Below the pieces are notes generated by a model, which worked only from the letters and a program-made list of their open reading frames with translations, was not told where the DNA came from and searched no databases. Source: a virus. Taken from it: a DNA stretch of 30,086 nt. How positions within the stretch are numbered: position 1 is the stretch's first letter; each line of letters starts with the position of its first letter. Location of the stretch: the IMG/VR virus record IMGVR_UViG_3300036398_001164, positions 1 to 30,086 of that record; one strand, given 5' to 3'. The translations under genes and the position numbers were made by a program. This document shows positions 12,653-20,090 of this stretch, piece by piece.

Positions 12653-12665
12653 ACACTCTGAGTGT
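12653..12665. promoter_or_regulatory. Perfect palindromic operator candidate
   Basis: ACACTC-T-GAGTGT is a perfect 6+1+6 palindrome overlapping the -10 and probable start of the leftward promoter. It is a likely repressor site by position. The divergent HTH protein is the nearest candidate to bind it. Confidence 0.6.
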
Positions 12666-12690
12666 ATAGCGCCACACACACAAAAAGCAA
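12661..12690 (-). promoter_or_regulatory. Leftward early promoter
   Basis: On the minus strand, TTGCTT (12685-12690) and TACACT (12661-12666) are 18 bases apart, or TATACA (12663-12668) at 16. The start would be near 12654, giving a short leader with a good ribosome-binding site for the gene at 12631. The same region holds AGTGTATA, then five bases, then ACACAC on the plus strand, as at 24320. Confidence 0.6.
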
Positions 12691-12710
12691 TAACGAAGCT
12701 TTCCGGCGTG

Positions 12711-12716
12711 TATAGT
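12711..12716 (+). promoter_or_regulatory. -10 box of the rightward HTH gene
   Basis: TATAGT lies so that the transcript would begin at about 12723-12724, on the ATG of the HTH gene, which implies a leaderless mRNA. A GTGTATA match overlaps it (12708-12714). No convincing -35 hexamer. Confidence 0.5.
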
Positions 12717-12723
12717 TGTGGCC

Positions 12724-12933
12724 ATGATGATTCCAGGAAGCTACAATCTCCAAGAACAGAACCTGCAACAGCTCGCAGACCTGCGCATCTGGCAACTAGA
12801 ACGACTAGAGCGTGTCACCAGCGAGCTCCGCGCCAAAGTCAGGGATGAATATCGGGATGGCGCAAACATCAAACAGCTTGCCAAGAAAGCCGGTGTCACC
12901 CGGCGCACAATCTACGCCTGGCTTGAAGAATAA
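12724..12933 (+). CDS. Small helix-turn-helix protein, probable regulator
   Basis: 69 aa. The first 50 residues are a long helix (EQNLQQLADLRIWQLERLERV and further) suited to dimerisation. The last part, NIKQLAKKAGVTRRTIYAWLEE, is a clear helix-turn-helix like those of resolvase/Hin-type C-terminal domains. It is transcribed rightward, away from the leftward early promoter, and ends three bases before a strong terminator. This position suggests a switch or feedback regulator of the early and possibly capsid promoters. GTG at 12718 is an alternative start, but the TATAGT box favours a leaderless start at 12724. Confidence 0.72.
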   Translation: MMIPGSYNLQEQNLQQLADLRIWQLERLERVTSELRAKVRDEYRDGANIKQLAKKAGVTRRTIYAWLEE

Positions 12934-12934
12934 G

Positions 12935-12967
12935 GAAACCCCCCAGAGGTGGAGTCTGAGGGGTTTC
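12935..12967. terminator. Bidirectional intrinsic terminator
   Basis: GAAACCCC (12935-12942) pairs with GGGGTTTC (12960-12967), with CAGA/TCTG pairing inside after one mismatch and a 7-base loop. It directly follows the HTH stop. On the minus strand the stem is followed by CTTATTCTTC. It separates the convergent late and regulatory transcripts. Confidence 0.85.
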
Positions 12968-13002
12968 ACTCAAGAGAGGCACATGGCCTTGAGCTCAGTG
13001 TA

Positions 13003-13083
13003 TCACTGACAAGAATCACATTGGAGTAGGTCCATAGGATCTACAGGAACCTCAAACCCCTCCACAATGTCACGCTCTGTCAT
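13003..13083 (-). CDS. 26-aa peptide with CxxC
   Basis: The reading frame starts with ATG 13083 overlapping the holin stop by four bases (ATGA) and ends with LLQCDSCQ. It is the last gene before the terminator in the late transcript. The coupled start and the Cys pair suggest a real peptide, perhaps lysis-associated, but there is no independent evidence of function. Confidence 0.4.
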   Translation of the reverse strand: MTERDIVEGFEVPVDPMDLLQCDSCQ

Positions 13084-13283
13084 GATAAGTCGGCCTTATC
13101 ATATGTGAGAACTGAGGTGAGCAGGGACATAATCCCGGCAAGAGCTGACACAGACAACACCTGCAACCAGTCAACCTCCATGATGCCTGCAGCTGTCACG
13201 CCGATTGTTGCTAGGGCAACCTGAGCGCAAGTTTTCAGTGCGCGTTCCCCAGCAAAGTTCCAGTAAGCAATCCACTTATCCAT
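13080..13283 (-). CDS. Holin, r1t type
   Basis: 67 aa from ATG 13283, with GGAG seven bases upstream. The pattern KWIAYWNFAGERALKTCAQVALATIG, then a second hydrophobic helix VLSVSALAGIMSLLTSVLT, matches r1t-type actinophage holins. It would assemble in the membrane and release or activate the endolysin coded upstream. It is preceded by two other small membrane proteins, so lysis uses several membrane components. Confidence 0.82.
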   Translation of the reverse strand: MDKWIAYWNFAGERALKTCAQVALATIGVTAAGIMEVDWLQVLSVSALAGIMSLLTSVLTYDKADLS

Positions 13284-13509
13284 CTTCATTCTCCTCTTTC
13301 ATAATCTTGCTGCGGTCTTCCCAAGCTGCACCGAATATGTAGCTTGTGAGAATCAAGGTTATCAAGGCAACGCCACCGGTCACTAGGTCTCCGGCCCCGA
13401 GCTTGTCATCCCAGATAGCAATGACAGCTGAGACAATCATGGCAACACCTAGAGCGAACGCTGCGAAAATGTAGCGCCTGCGAATAGTCCAGCCAGCGTT
13501 GTGTCTCAT
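13276..13509 (-). CDS. Two-helix membrane protein of the lysis cassette
   Basis: 77 aa from ATG 13509 (ATGA overlap). An N-terminal basic part (MRHNAGWTIRRRY) is followed by IFAAFALGVAMIVSAVIAIW and a second membrane segment LVTGGVALITLILTSYIFGA, then a charged tail ending KEENEDG. It resembles a second holin or antiholin. The order endolysin - coiled-coil membrane protein - this - r1t holin supports a lysis role. Confidence 0.7.
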   Translation of the reverse strand: MRHNAGWTIRRRYIFAAFALGVAMIVSAVIAIWDDKLGAGDLVTGGVALITLILTSYIFGAAWEDRSKIMKEENEDG

Positions 13510-13745
13510 GACAGAATGGCAACTAATGGGCTGATGATGGCGGCCAGGAAGCCAAAGACACCTATGACCTGCCACATGCGGCGCTCTAACGCCCTTATGC
13601 GGAGCTCATGATCGTCAATCTTTGCTTCACTGTCAGGCAGTGAGTTGGCAATCTTCTCCAACAGGCGGCCCTGCCTCTGGACTTCCAAATATATGTCGCG
13701 CATTGACACCTTCACCGTTGCTGTTTCTAGGTTCTCGTCAGTCAT
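13506..13745 (-). CDS. Coiled-coil membrane protein, XhlA/holin-accessory-like
   Basis: 79 aa. The first ~55 residues are helical with heptads (VQRQGRLLEKIANSL, then IDDHELRIRALERRMW) and the last part is a single membrane helix (VIGVFGFLAAIISPLVAIL). This is the layout of haemolysin XhlA-like proteins that act with holins. It overlaps the endolysin stop by four bases (ATGA). Function is by layout and context. Confidence 0.7.
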   Translation of the reverse strand: MTDENLETATVKVSMRDIYLEVQRQGRLLEKIANSLPDSEAKIDDHELRIRALERRMWQVIGVFGFLAAIISPLVAILS

Positions 13746-14434
13746 AGTGAGCCCTCATTGAGTTTGCGCTGAATTGTAGACCAAGTGCTACGCCCCCACA
13801 CACCATCAGGCGTGACACCGATACGCTCCTGCACAGCCTTCCGAGTGACAACATCAAGCTTGCCGGTTCTAGGCGTTCCCACCCAAGACTGAATCGCCCG
13901 GTAAGTCATGGCCCCGGCCACACCGTCAACGCGCCCCTCATAGAAGCGTTGCTCCTGCAACCAGGTCTGCCACTGCTTCCATGTTGCGCGATCTTCACGC
14001 CCAGACACCTTCAGCGTAGACACAGCAGCGTTGCCGTTTAGGTAGGGTGTGGGATCTACATCCGACCCCCAGGTCTTGCGCTTGCGAACCTCAAAATGTA
14101 GGTGAACCCCGGTGCTTGCCCCGGTAGTCCCCGAAGTGTAAATGAAAGTCCCAGCCTCCACACGCTGACCAACCCGAAGCCCCGTCTTGTGAGCCCCATG
14201 ATAGTAAGCAGTGTGAACTTCCCCATGATCTATGACAACAGTGTGACCGCCACCCTTAGGGCTCCACCCAATGTGAGCCACAACACCAGGTCCAGCAGCA
14301 GTCACCGGGAAAGTCCCTGCAACATCAAGGCCGCGGTGCTTAGTCTGCCTGCCAGTAATCGGGTGCTTTCGCATCCCATACTTGCCATTAGGGTTGATTG
14401 TGAAACCGTCAGGCCAAGGTTTAGACAGCCTCAT
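13742..14434 (-). CDS. Endolysin: M23 peptidase plus peptidoglycan-binding domain
   Basis: 230 aa from ATG 14434 (GAGG six bases upstream; a TTG two codons earlier has no spacing). The M23 domain has GMRKHPITGRQTKHRGLDVAG with H33 and D37 and the HxH motif VHLHFEV (H111, H113), the zinc ligands and catalytic residues. The C-terminal part (about 155-230) carries two repeats of the peptidoglycan_binding_1 type (FYEGRVDGVAGAMTYRAIQ and IGVTPDGVWGRSTWSTIQ). It would cut peptide crossbridges in the host wall. The absence of an N-terminal signal fits release by holin. It overlaps the preceding gene by 14 bases. Confidence 0.92.
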   Translation of the reverse strand: MRLSKPWPDGFTINPNGKYGMRKHPITGRQTKHRGLDVAGTFPVTAAGPGVVAHIGWSPKGGGHTVVIDHGEVHTAYYHGAHKTGLRVGQRVEAGTFIYTSGTTGASTGVHLHFEVRKRKTWGSDVDPTPYLNGNAAVSTLKVSGREDRATWKQWQTWLQEQRFYEGRVDGVAGAMTYRAIQSWVGTPRTGKLDVVTRKAVQERIGVTPDGVWGRSTWSTIQRKLNEGSL

Positions 14435-14765
14435 CTTCAACCTCTACCCAAGAGCCGGAACCCTCATCCCAAACACAAGTCGAATTGGTGTTTGGCCGAG
14501 AAACAGGAGGAATCCATAGACAGGTTTGCTTGTCAAGCGACCAGGAGGCGTAGGGTTTAGGCGGAATAAAGGAGTCTAAATCTTTATCGTAAATAAAACC
14601 TGCGGCAGCAAAGTGTTTTCTAGTAGTTCCATTGTAGGAAGTTTGAACCCAAGTGCCTCCAAGGTTCTTGTTAATCCAATCCAGACCTTCATTAGGCTCA
14701 TTGTTGTTTCCAACTAGCACCCGAATGACAACATTGTTTTCATCTAGTTCAGCCCAATGGCTCAT
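14421..14765 (-). CDS. Tail-associated protein of an aquatic-phage family
   Basis: 114 aa. It begins with MSHWAELDENNVVIRVLVG and continues with NLGGTWVQTSYNG, AAAGFIYDKDLDSFIPPKPY and a tryptophan-rich end (SWSLDKQTCLWIPP, CVWDEGSGSW). I recognise this pattern from small proteins of cyanophages and other aquatic phages, often coded beside tail-tip or fibre genes; the exact function is not known to me. The ATG overlaps the glycine-rich gene stop (ATGA). It supports an aquatic origin and may accompany the tip protein. Confidence 0.75.
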   Translation of the reverse strand: MSHWAELDENNVVIRVLVGNNNEPNEGLDWINKNLGGTWVQTSYNGTTRKHFAAAGFIYDKDLDSFIPPKPYASWSLDKQTCLWIPPVSRPNTNSTCVWDEGSGSWVEVEDEAV

Positions 14766-15811
14766 AGTGGATACCTCACAATTACAATTCCGGAACCGCC
14801 ATTCATTCCGCCATGAGCCAACCCCGAAGCTCCGCCTGAACCACCGGCCCCAATAGTTATTGAATAGGCAGTAGCGGAAAGATCCTTGAAACCATACAGC
14901 AATCCGCCAGCGCCACCGCCACCGCGACCAGTACCATTGCCAGAACCGGAAGCCCCACCACCACCACCAGTGTTCGCTGCACCGGCAGTTTTCGTTCCAG
15001 TCAATCCCTGGCCGTTACCGCCACCACCAGCACCGCCGGTTCCGCCAACCCCAACATCATTGCGCATAGACCCACCACCACCACCAGCGTAGTAAGTTAG
15101 CGTGCCAGATATGTCGAACTCGCGCCCAATTCCACCACCACCAGCCGTCTGAACACCTGACACTGTGCGAGCCGGCAAGCCAAGAGCCCCGGCTCCACCA
15201 CCGCCACCACCGTTGCGGTCTGAGGCGCTTGAACTAGATGGCCCGCCAGCAAAACCCTGCCCAGCTGTGCCAGCCCCCCCAGCGGAAGCATCACTACCAC
15301 CACCACCACCGGAACCACCCGAAAGTCCAGCGATATTTTGATACCGACCACCACCACCACCACCGGTAGCTGTCCCAACTGTTGCAAAAGTAGTGTTTTC
15401 GCCAGAAGAACCAGTCACTTCATTTGTGCCATTATATCCACCGCCGCCTCCACCCCCAGCGACAATCAAATACTCAACCGACCCACCAGCGGTTACCGTC
15501 AAAGTCCCATTGCTTGTGAAGGTGTGCGTTCTGTAGTCAACCCCTTGTGAACTAACTGTTCCCAATGTTCCACCAGTAGCAACGACGGAACCCGGAGAAG
15601 TTGCAAGCGCTGTCCAAGCCGAACCGTCATAGAACTCAACGCTGTCAGAATCTTTCAAGAAACTAAACTGGCCTTCCACCGGGGAAGTAATCGCAGACCC
15701 ACGCGCAGCAGTACCAGCAAAGACGAGCATCCCTTGTAATAGGTAGTCATTGATTGAGTCTTCATCAAGCACCTCACCGGCAACGAACTCCTTGAAACCG
15801 CCTGCAGCCAT
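14762..15811 (-). CDS. Glycine-rich tail tip/receptor-binding protein
   Basis: 349 aa from ATG 15811 (TGATG overlap). Residues 1-65 are an attachment-like domain also present in the next gene to the right. After a short beta region (about 95-125) it becomes a very glycine-rich sequence to the end (many runs of 4-7 Gly), ending GSGIVIVRYPL. Such domains form polyglycine-type trimer or monomer fibres at phage tips and bind host surfaces (known for T4-like gp38-type and related tips). It lies between the baseplate-like protein and endolysin, so it probably makes first contact with the host. Confidence 0.78.
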   Translation of the reverse strand: MAAGGFKEFVAGEVLDEDSINDYLLQGMLVFAGTAARGSAITSPVEGQFSFLKDSDSVEFYDGSAWTALATSPGSVVATGGTLGTVSSQGVDYRTHTFTSNGTLTVTAGGSVEYLIVAGGGGGGGYNGTNEVTGSSGENTTFATVGTATGGGGGGRYQNIAGLSGGSGGGGGSDASAGGAGTAGQGFAGGPSSSSASDRNGGGGGGAGALGLPARTVSGVQTAGGGGIGREFDISGTLTYYAGGGGGSMRNDVGVGGTGGAGGGGNGQGLTGTKTAGAANTGGGGGASGSGNGTGRGGGGAGGLLYGFKDLSATAYSITIGAGGSGGASGLAHGGMNGGSGIVIVRYPL

Positions 15812-16020
15812 CAGAAATCTCCCCAACTGGTTGTGTAAACCGTAAGTGTGTCAGTGTCCTTCAAAAACGCGAACATCCCCTCACTTGGAGAAAGAATCGC
15901 AGCATCCCGAGCAGCCGCATCAGCAAACACCATAATCTGCTGAACCATCATGTAGTCCATAACTTCAGAGGCCAAAAGTACCTGGCCGTTGGAAAACAGC
16001 TTGAACCCAGCACCAGCCAA
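15811..16020 (-). CDS. Short tail protein, copy of the tip attachment domain
   Basis: 69 aa. The start is TTG at 16020 with a perfect AGGAGG seven bases upstream. FKLFSNGQVLLASEVMDYMM, VFADAAARDAAILSPSEGMFAFLKDTDTL correspond position by position to the N-terminus of the glycine-rich neighbour (FKEFVAGEVLDEDSINDYLL, VFAGTAARGSAITSPVEGQFSFLKDSDSV). It is therefore a stand-alone copy of the attachment domain, perhaps plugging some of the sites or making an alternative tip. Confidence 0.75.
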   Translation of the reverse strand: MAGAGFKLFSNGQVLLASEVMDYMMVQQIMVFADAAARDAAILSPSEGMFAFLKDTDTLTVYTTSWGDF

Positions 16021-16031
16021 TTCAACGCCTC

Positions 16032-17228
16032 CTAGAAACCAAGAACGCCCGGAGCGCCCTCACCTATTGTACCGAACTCCGGGTCACCAATGACAAACAG
16101 TGAAGTCTGAAGAGAGCCTACACCGACAGTCATAATGTGATCGTCAGCAGACACCTGATGGTTGATGGCAATGACTATGCCGTAGCGTTCAATGGCCGGC
16201 CCAATACCGTTAGGGGTGAACTTGACCTGAATCACAGAGCCCATGTCCAGGCCGAACATTGCAGCCTTCTGGGAGCTGTCCAGGTTGGCCATGTCCACAG
16301 CAATCCTGGCAAACCGGTAATCCGGTTCCGAATAACGCCCCACAAGAAAGTCTGCGTAGTCTTCCACCTGTGTCAGCGTAGACAGCAGGGTTTGCACATT
16401 CTGTTCCAGGATGCCGTAGCGAGTCTGTGACAGGGCACCGTTAGCCGTAGCGGTCCCAGCGTTCGAAGACACTGTAATCTGGTTGAACAGCTCCTCAGTG
16501 CCATACTCCACAAGTGCTGGTGCAAAGGGAATCCCTGTGCCGTCATCAGCAAACACAGTCACATTGTCTGTTGTGGGTGTGGCTAGGCGGTCTTTGAAAG
16601 CGACCCTGCCCTGCTTATCAATGAAGAACAGTCCACCCTCCGACAGTTCCACCTGTTGCAGATAGGTCAAAGCGTTGCCCTCAAAAACATCAGCGCCAAG
16701 GGTGGATGCTCCGGTGTCAATGTTGCGCTCACCCAAAGGCCAGTCAACTGAAGGCATGCTCAGCACAGCCTCAACCCTGGCACCAGAAGACTGCACCGTT
16801 GCGGTCCCAGCCGTCAACACCTGCTGTGCCAGGAAGGTCAAACCATCCGCAGCCTGCAACTCCGCAATAGACTGCCCTGCCGGATCATAACCAAGATTCC
16901 AGTCAGTAACCTTCCCCACATATTGTGCTGTCCCATCAGCGAGCACGCGCACATCACGCCTAGGGACAATGTTCCCTGCGAAAGGTGAAGCAGTGTATAG
17001 GGGGTCGAAAGCTCGGTCAGTGTTATTGAACTCCACACTCAAGGAACCGGCGTTGAACCGGTCCAGGTCGCGGTTCTTACCCCTGGCAATGGTTATAGAT
17101 CTAACCCTTGATGTCACATCCTCAAAAGACAGCCCACCAATAGTGAACTCTGTCGAACCGATAACACCAGCAATAGGGTCATCCAGGGTGAAAGCCTTAG
17201 ACAGGCCAAGCTCAACTGTTACCGCCAT
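16032..17228 (-). CDS. Minor tail (Dit/Tal-like) baseplate protein
   Basis: 398 aa. Beta-rich, with VRSITIARGKNRDLDRFNAGSLSVEFNN near residues 42-70, PRRDVRVLADGTAQYVGKVTDW, and a C-terminal ring-like half with HQVSADDHIMTVGVGSLQ. These features are common to actinophage minor tail proteins found directly after the tape measure. It probably forms the distal tail hub that connects the tube to the tip proteins. The start ATG at 17228 overlaps the tape-measure stop. No Tal peptidase or lysozyme-like catalytic motif is visible. Confidence 0.75.
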   Translation of the reverse strand: MAVTVELGLSKAFTLDDPIAGVIGSTEFTIGGLSFEDVTSRVRSITIARGKNRDLDRFNAGSLSVEFNNTDRAFDPLYTASPFAGNIVPRRDVRVLADGTAQYVGKVTDWNLGYDPAGQSIAELQAADGLTFLAQQVLTAGTATVQSSGARVEAVLSMPSVDWPLGERNIDTGASTLGADVFEGNALTYLQQVELSEGGLFFIDKQGRVAFKDRLATPTTDNVTVFADDGTGIPFAPALVEYGTEELFNQITVSSNAGTATANGALSQTRYGILEQNVQTLLSTLTQVEDYADFLVGRYSEPDYRFARIAVDMANLDSSQKAAMFGLDMGSVIQVKFTPNGIGPAIERYGIVIAINHQVSADDHIMTVGVGSLQTSLFVIGDPEFGTIGEGAPGVLGF

Positions 17229-19003
17229 CAGGCGCTCGCAAACACTGGACCGCTAGTGCGTTCAAACTTCTTGATAGCCGACACAATCTGAGCCCCAAGC
17301 GCAGCACCGTTAGTTCCCATACCGGCGTTGACTGTTATGTTGTAAGTGTTCCCACCAAGTGAATCGTTAGGGGTGATCCTGCCACCGCCCGAAGAAGGTG
17401 TGAACAGCTCCGGCCCCATCTCACCCACCAGATAAGAACTACCGGAAGCGACAGGCCCACCACCGGCCCTGCGCCCACCAAAGTTATTGCCACTAACGAC
17501 ACCCTTCAACTGGTTCAACCCACCAGCAGCCTGGAAACGCTCATAAGCTTCCCTGGCAGCGTTCAAAGCATCAGCCACCGCCTTGACTGCTTCCTGCAAC
17601 CTGCGCATAGGATTGATTTGCTTTTCCAGCCAATCCACAATGTTAGGTGTCTCCTCACCCCAGTCCCCGAAAAGACCTAGCACTTCACCAGTGAAGAACC
17701 CAAGGTCATTCATGATTGAAGTTAGATCTGTGAACAGTGGGATGACCTGCTCAAGAGAGTCAAACAGGACAGGGGTTAGCAGTGCCACCAGTTCACCCAA
17801 CTGTGTGACAGCCTCTTGAATCTCCGGCCACAACTCAGCAAACCTTTGAATGATGTTTGCCATAACTTCGCTAGTAATAATCTGGTTGATGGCGTTGAAG
17901 ATGTTGATGAAGCCCTGCTCAATGGCCGGCCCATTAGTTTCCATCCAAGCCTGGAAAGAATCCAGGTGAGGGGTGAGGCCGTCAAGAAGTGCAGTTCCAA
18001 TGTCCAGCAGGCTGTCCTTAGCGGTAGCCATAGCAACATCAAACTTATACTGCGAAGTCTCCGCGACCAGCGCCATAGCCTCATCAAGGACACCAACATT
18101 GTCTGTCATCTGAGAGATGATGTCAGTGTTGGTTTGCAGGTTAGGTCCAGTCAAAGCCAGGACAGCGTTCAAACCTTCAATAGATCCAAAGACCCTAGTG
18201 ATGGCATCCTCATTGTCACCGAACGCTTCACGCATCTCAACGACTGTGGCAAGAAAGCCCTTCTCTCGGAGGCTCTGCCTGACACCCTCAGCGCTCATGC
18301 CGAACTTCTCCAGCATGTCATTAGCCTCACCAGAAGGCTTCAGGAAGGCTTGGAACGCGCCACGCACACCAGTCACAGCTTCAGAAGCGTTCAGACCGCC
18401 CCTGGTCAGACCAGCAATCACACCAAGAGTTTCCTGCAAGCTGATACCAAGCTCAGCAGAAATAGGGATAACCCGGCCAAGAGCTGAAGCCAACTCCTCC
18501 GGTGCGAACTGACCAAGGCGGACAGCCTCAGCGAGGGCATCCACAGCCTCAGTACCAGAGATCACTGAAGGACCGTAAGTGTTCATGGCCGCTGTTGCAG
18601 CGTTAGCAATGGAGCTCATGTCACCAAGGCCGACAGCTGCACCCTTTAGTGAAGCCTCCAGGACATCTATAGCATCAGCGCCTCGCAACCCCGAAGAAGT
18701 AATGAAGAACAGTGCCTGGCCAGCTTCATTAGCTGATCTACCGAACTGAGGACCAAGCCTCCTAGCAGCCGCCTCCAGCTCATCAATCTCATCAGTGGTA
18801 AGCCCCACCAAACCCTGAATCTTCGCAAAGGTAGACTCAAAAGCTGCGGCCTCACGCACAGAAGCCACACCCACAGCAGTAATAGCTGCGGCTGCCACCC
18901 GGCCAACATCCACCGCAAAGTTCTGGAAACTAGCAAGCGCCCTCTGAGCACCCTCCAAACCCTTAGCATCAAACTTAGTAACCAGCGGAATGAAAATAGC
19001 CAT
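17228..19003 (-). CDS. Tape measure protein
   Basis: 591 aa, the longest gene in the window. The first ~330 residues hold the TP901-type core (FESTFAKIQGLVGLTTDEIDEL, LGRVIPISAELGISLQETLG, TRGGLNASEAVTGVRGAFQAF), followed by a helical middle (about 340-470) and a C-terminal glycine/serine region (about 505-555) with YLVGEMGPELFTPSSGG, as in phage tape measures. Its length implies a short tail, very roughly 90 nm by the usual 0.15 nm per residue. It shares one base with the preceding stop. No lysozyme or peptidase domain is apparent. Confidence 0.92.
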   Translation of the reverse strand: MAIFIPLVTKFDAKGLEGAQRALASFQNFAVDVGRVAAAAITAVGVASVREAAAFESTFAKIQGLVGLTTDEIDELEAAARRLGPQFGRSANEAGQALFFITSSGLRGADAIDVLEASLKGAAVGLGDMSSIANAATAAMNTYGPSVISGTEAVDALAEAVRLGQFAPEELASALGRVIPISAELGISLQETLGVIAGLTRGGLNASEAVTGVRGAFQAFLKPSGEANDMLEKFGMSAEGVRQSLREKGFLATVVEMREAFGDNEDAITRVFGSIEGLNAVLALTGPNLQTNTDIISQMTDNVGVLDEAMALVAETSQYKFDVAMATAKDSLLDIGTALLDGLTPHLDSFQAWMETNGPAIEQGFINIFNAINQIITSEVMANIIQRFAELWPEIQEAVTQLGELVALLTPVLFDSLEQVIPLFTDLTSIMNDLGFFTGEVLGLFGDWGEETPNIVDWLEKQINPMRRLQEAVKAVADALNAAREAYERFQAAGGLNQLKGVVSGNNFGGRRAGGGPVASGSSYLVGEMGPELFTPSSGGGRITPNDSLGGNTYNITVNAGMGTNGAALGAQIVSAIKKFERTSGPVFASA

Positions 19004-19626
19004 TAGCGGCCCATCCTTATTCTTTCAATCTCCATAGTGGCATCACGCATGTAAGCATCAATGGCACGCTTCCCAAGCCCCTCAATGGTCTTGTAACGCT
19101 GCACAGCCGCATCAAAGGCAAAGTATCCAGCCCGGCCCCTAATGGGCTTAGCCTCGCGTATACCCCTGTTGAAGGCCGCTCCCTGACCGTTCACCCGGTG
19201 CTGAAAGCCAGGAATACCATTCTTCTCATACACTGCCGAGAAAGAACGCCCCGGCCTCTTGCTAGATCCTGCAAGCTCCGCATAATCAAAGCCGATACCG
19301 CCCGAACCCCTAGTGCCACCAGTGAACTTCATGGCCAAAAGGCGTTGAGTATTACCGCGCCCGGTCCCAGGAGTAAACGACACAGAAGCTTTAGGCACAC
19401 CAGTCCACCTGGTCACACCGTTCACAGGGTTTCCACCCCGGCGAGTGTTTGGACCCATACCCGAAAGCGGTGGAGTCTGAGGAACATCACCGGCAATCTC
19501 ACGCGCAATCGGGAGAATCATCCCACGCATCTCAGAGCGCAACTTGTTGACAGCCTTACGATCTAAATCGCGTAACTCTTTAGTGACCTCCACAAGGCCT
19601 TCAACGCGCATTTGAGTAGACAGCAA
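19003..19626 (-). CDS. HK97 gp10-like/minor tail protein
   Basis: 207 aa. It starts at TTG 19626 (GGAG six bases upstream; the next ATG at 19611 has no ribosome-binding site). The N-terminal KELRDLDRKAVNKLRSEMRGMILPIAREIA helix region and later basic segment resemble HK97 gp10-like head-tail or tail-completion proteins, which are usually coded before the tail terminator. Here it sits between the chaperone and tape measure, an unusual place for that family. It could therefore be a distinct tail protein. Confidence 0.5.
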   Translation of the reverse strand: MLSTQMRVEGLVEVTKELRDLDRKAVNKLRSEMRGMILPIAREIAGDVPQTPPLSGMGPNTRRGGNPVNGVTRWTGVPKASVSFTPGTGRGNTQRLLAMKFTGGTRGSGGIGFDYAELAGSSKRPGRSFSAVYEKNGIPGFQHRVNGQGAAFNRGIREAKPIRGRAGYFAFDAAVQRYKTIEGLGKRAIDAYMRDATMEIERIRMGR

Positions 19627-19652
19627 GACGGACTCCGTTCCTGCTTCCTATT

Positions 19653-20071
19653 CTATCGCTTGCGCTTGCGTGGCCTCTGGGTAGCCTTATATTTAGCTTC
19701 TACAGCACGCTGAATAGTAAACAGCATGCGAGGGTTCAAGTTAGCAAGCTCTGTAGGGCTGATGCCGGTTTCCACCGCAAGCTGAGCAATCATCCAATGG
19801 GCTGATGTGTCACCCAGCCCAACTATTTTTTTGGCGAACCAGCCTCAACAGTGTCAACAGTCTCAACCCACTGCTCAAAGGTCAGACCGGTAGCACCAGT
19901 CCGCTTCAGAACATGCCAGGCAAGCCAAAGCAAGTGAGTGATTTTGACACCATGACCGAGCGAAGCAACGCTCAAATCAAACTGTGCCTCAAAAGCCACA
20001 AGGTCAGCAGCAATGCCACTGACCTCTTGGCTGGACCCATCCAGTAGTGTGACAAGAAGATTGAAGTTCAT
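19653..20071 (-). CDS. Tail assembly chaperone, long -1 frameshift product
   Basis: The 0-frame gene (20071 to 19823) ends GSPKK and stop. Shifting back one base at the A7 run gives a continued reading of 57 residues (KIVGLGDTSAHWMIAQLAVETG, then LANLNPRMLFTIQRAVEAKY and a basic end RPRKRKR), stop at 19653-19655. The total is 139 aa. The order tail tube, chaperone with frameshift, then tape measure is conserved in long-tailed phages, where the two products coat the tape measure during assembly (lambda gpG/gpGT is the model). The continuous, coding-like extension strongly supports the shift. Confidence 0.85.
19823..20071 (-). CDS. Tail assembly chaperone, short (G-like) product
   Basis: 82 aa. 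It begins MNFNLLVTLLDGSSQEVSGI and continues with helices including THLLWLAWHVLKRTG and GLTFEQWVETVDTVE. This resembles the short helical chaperones between tube and tape-measure genes. It stops directly after the slippery run and is expected to be the more abundant product, with the longer one made by frameshifting. The ribosome-binding site is weak, so translation may be coupled to the tail tube gene just upstream. Confidence 0.82.
   Translation of the reverse strand: MNFNLLVTLLDGSSQEVSGIAADLVAFEAQFDLSVASLGHGVKITHLLWLAWHVLKRTGATGLTFEQWVETVDTVEAGSPKK
19826..19832 (-). promoter_or_regulatory. Slippery heptamer for -1 frameshift
   Basis: The minus strand reads CCA AAA AAA TAG. The A AAA AAA heptamer lets both ribosomal sites slip back one base, bypassing the TAG at 19823-19825. 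The downstream frame is open to 19655. Confidence 0.85.
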
Positions 20072-20090
20072 GTCACAGATACTACCCTAT

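Noticed and set aside
14886-15092. Plus-strand proline-rich frame and other frames opposite the glycine-rich gene
   Set aside because: Reverse complement of glycine codons gives proline; this is the shadow of the tail tip gene.
16988-16998. GTGTATAGGGG as another copy of the control motif
   Set aside because: Lies inside the minor tail gene, lacks the ACACAC half and is not near a promoter.
17816-18487. Long plus-strand frame of 223 aa within the tape measure gene
   Set aside because: Opposite the strongly supported tape measure gene, no family features and no start signal.
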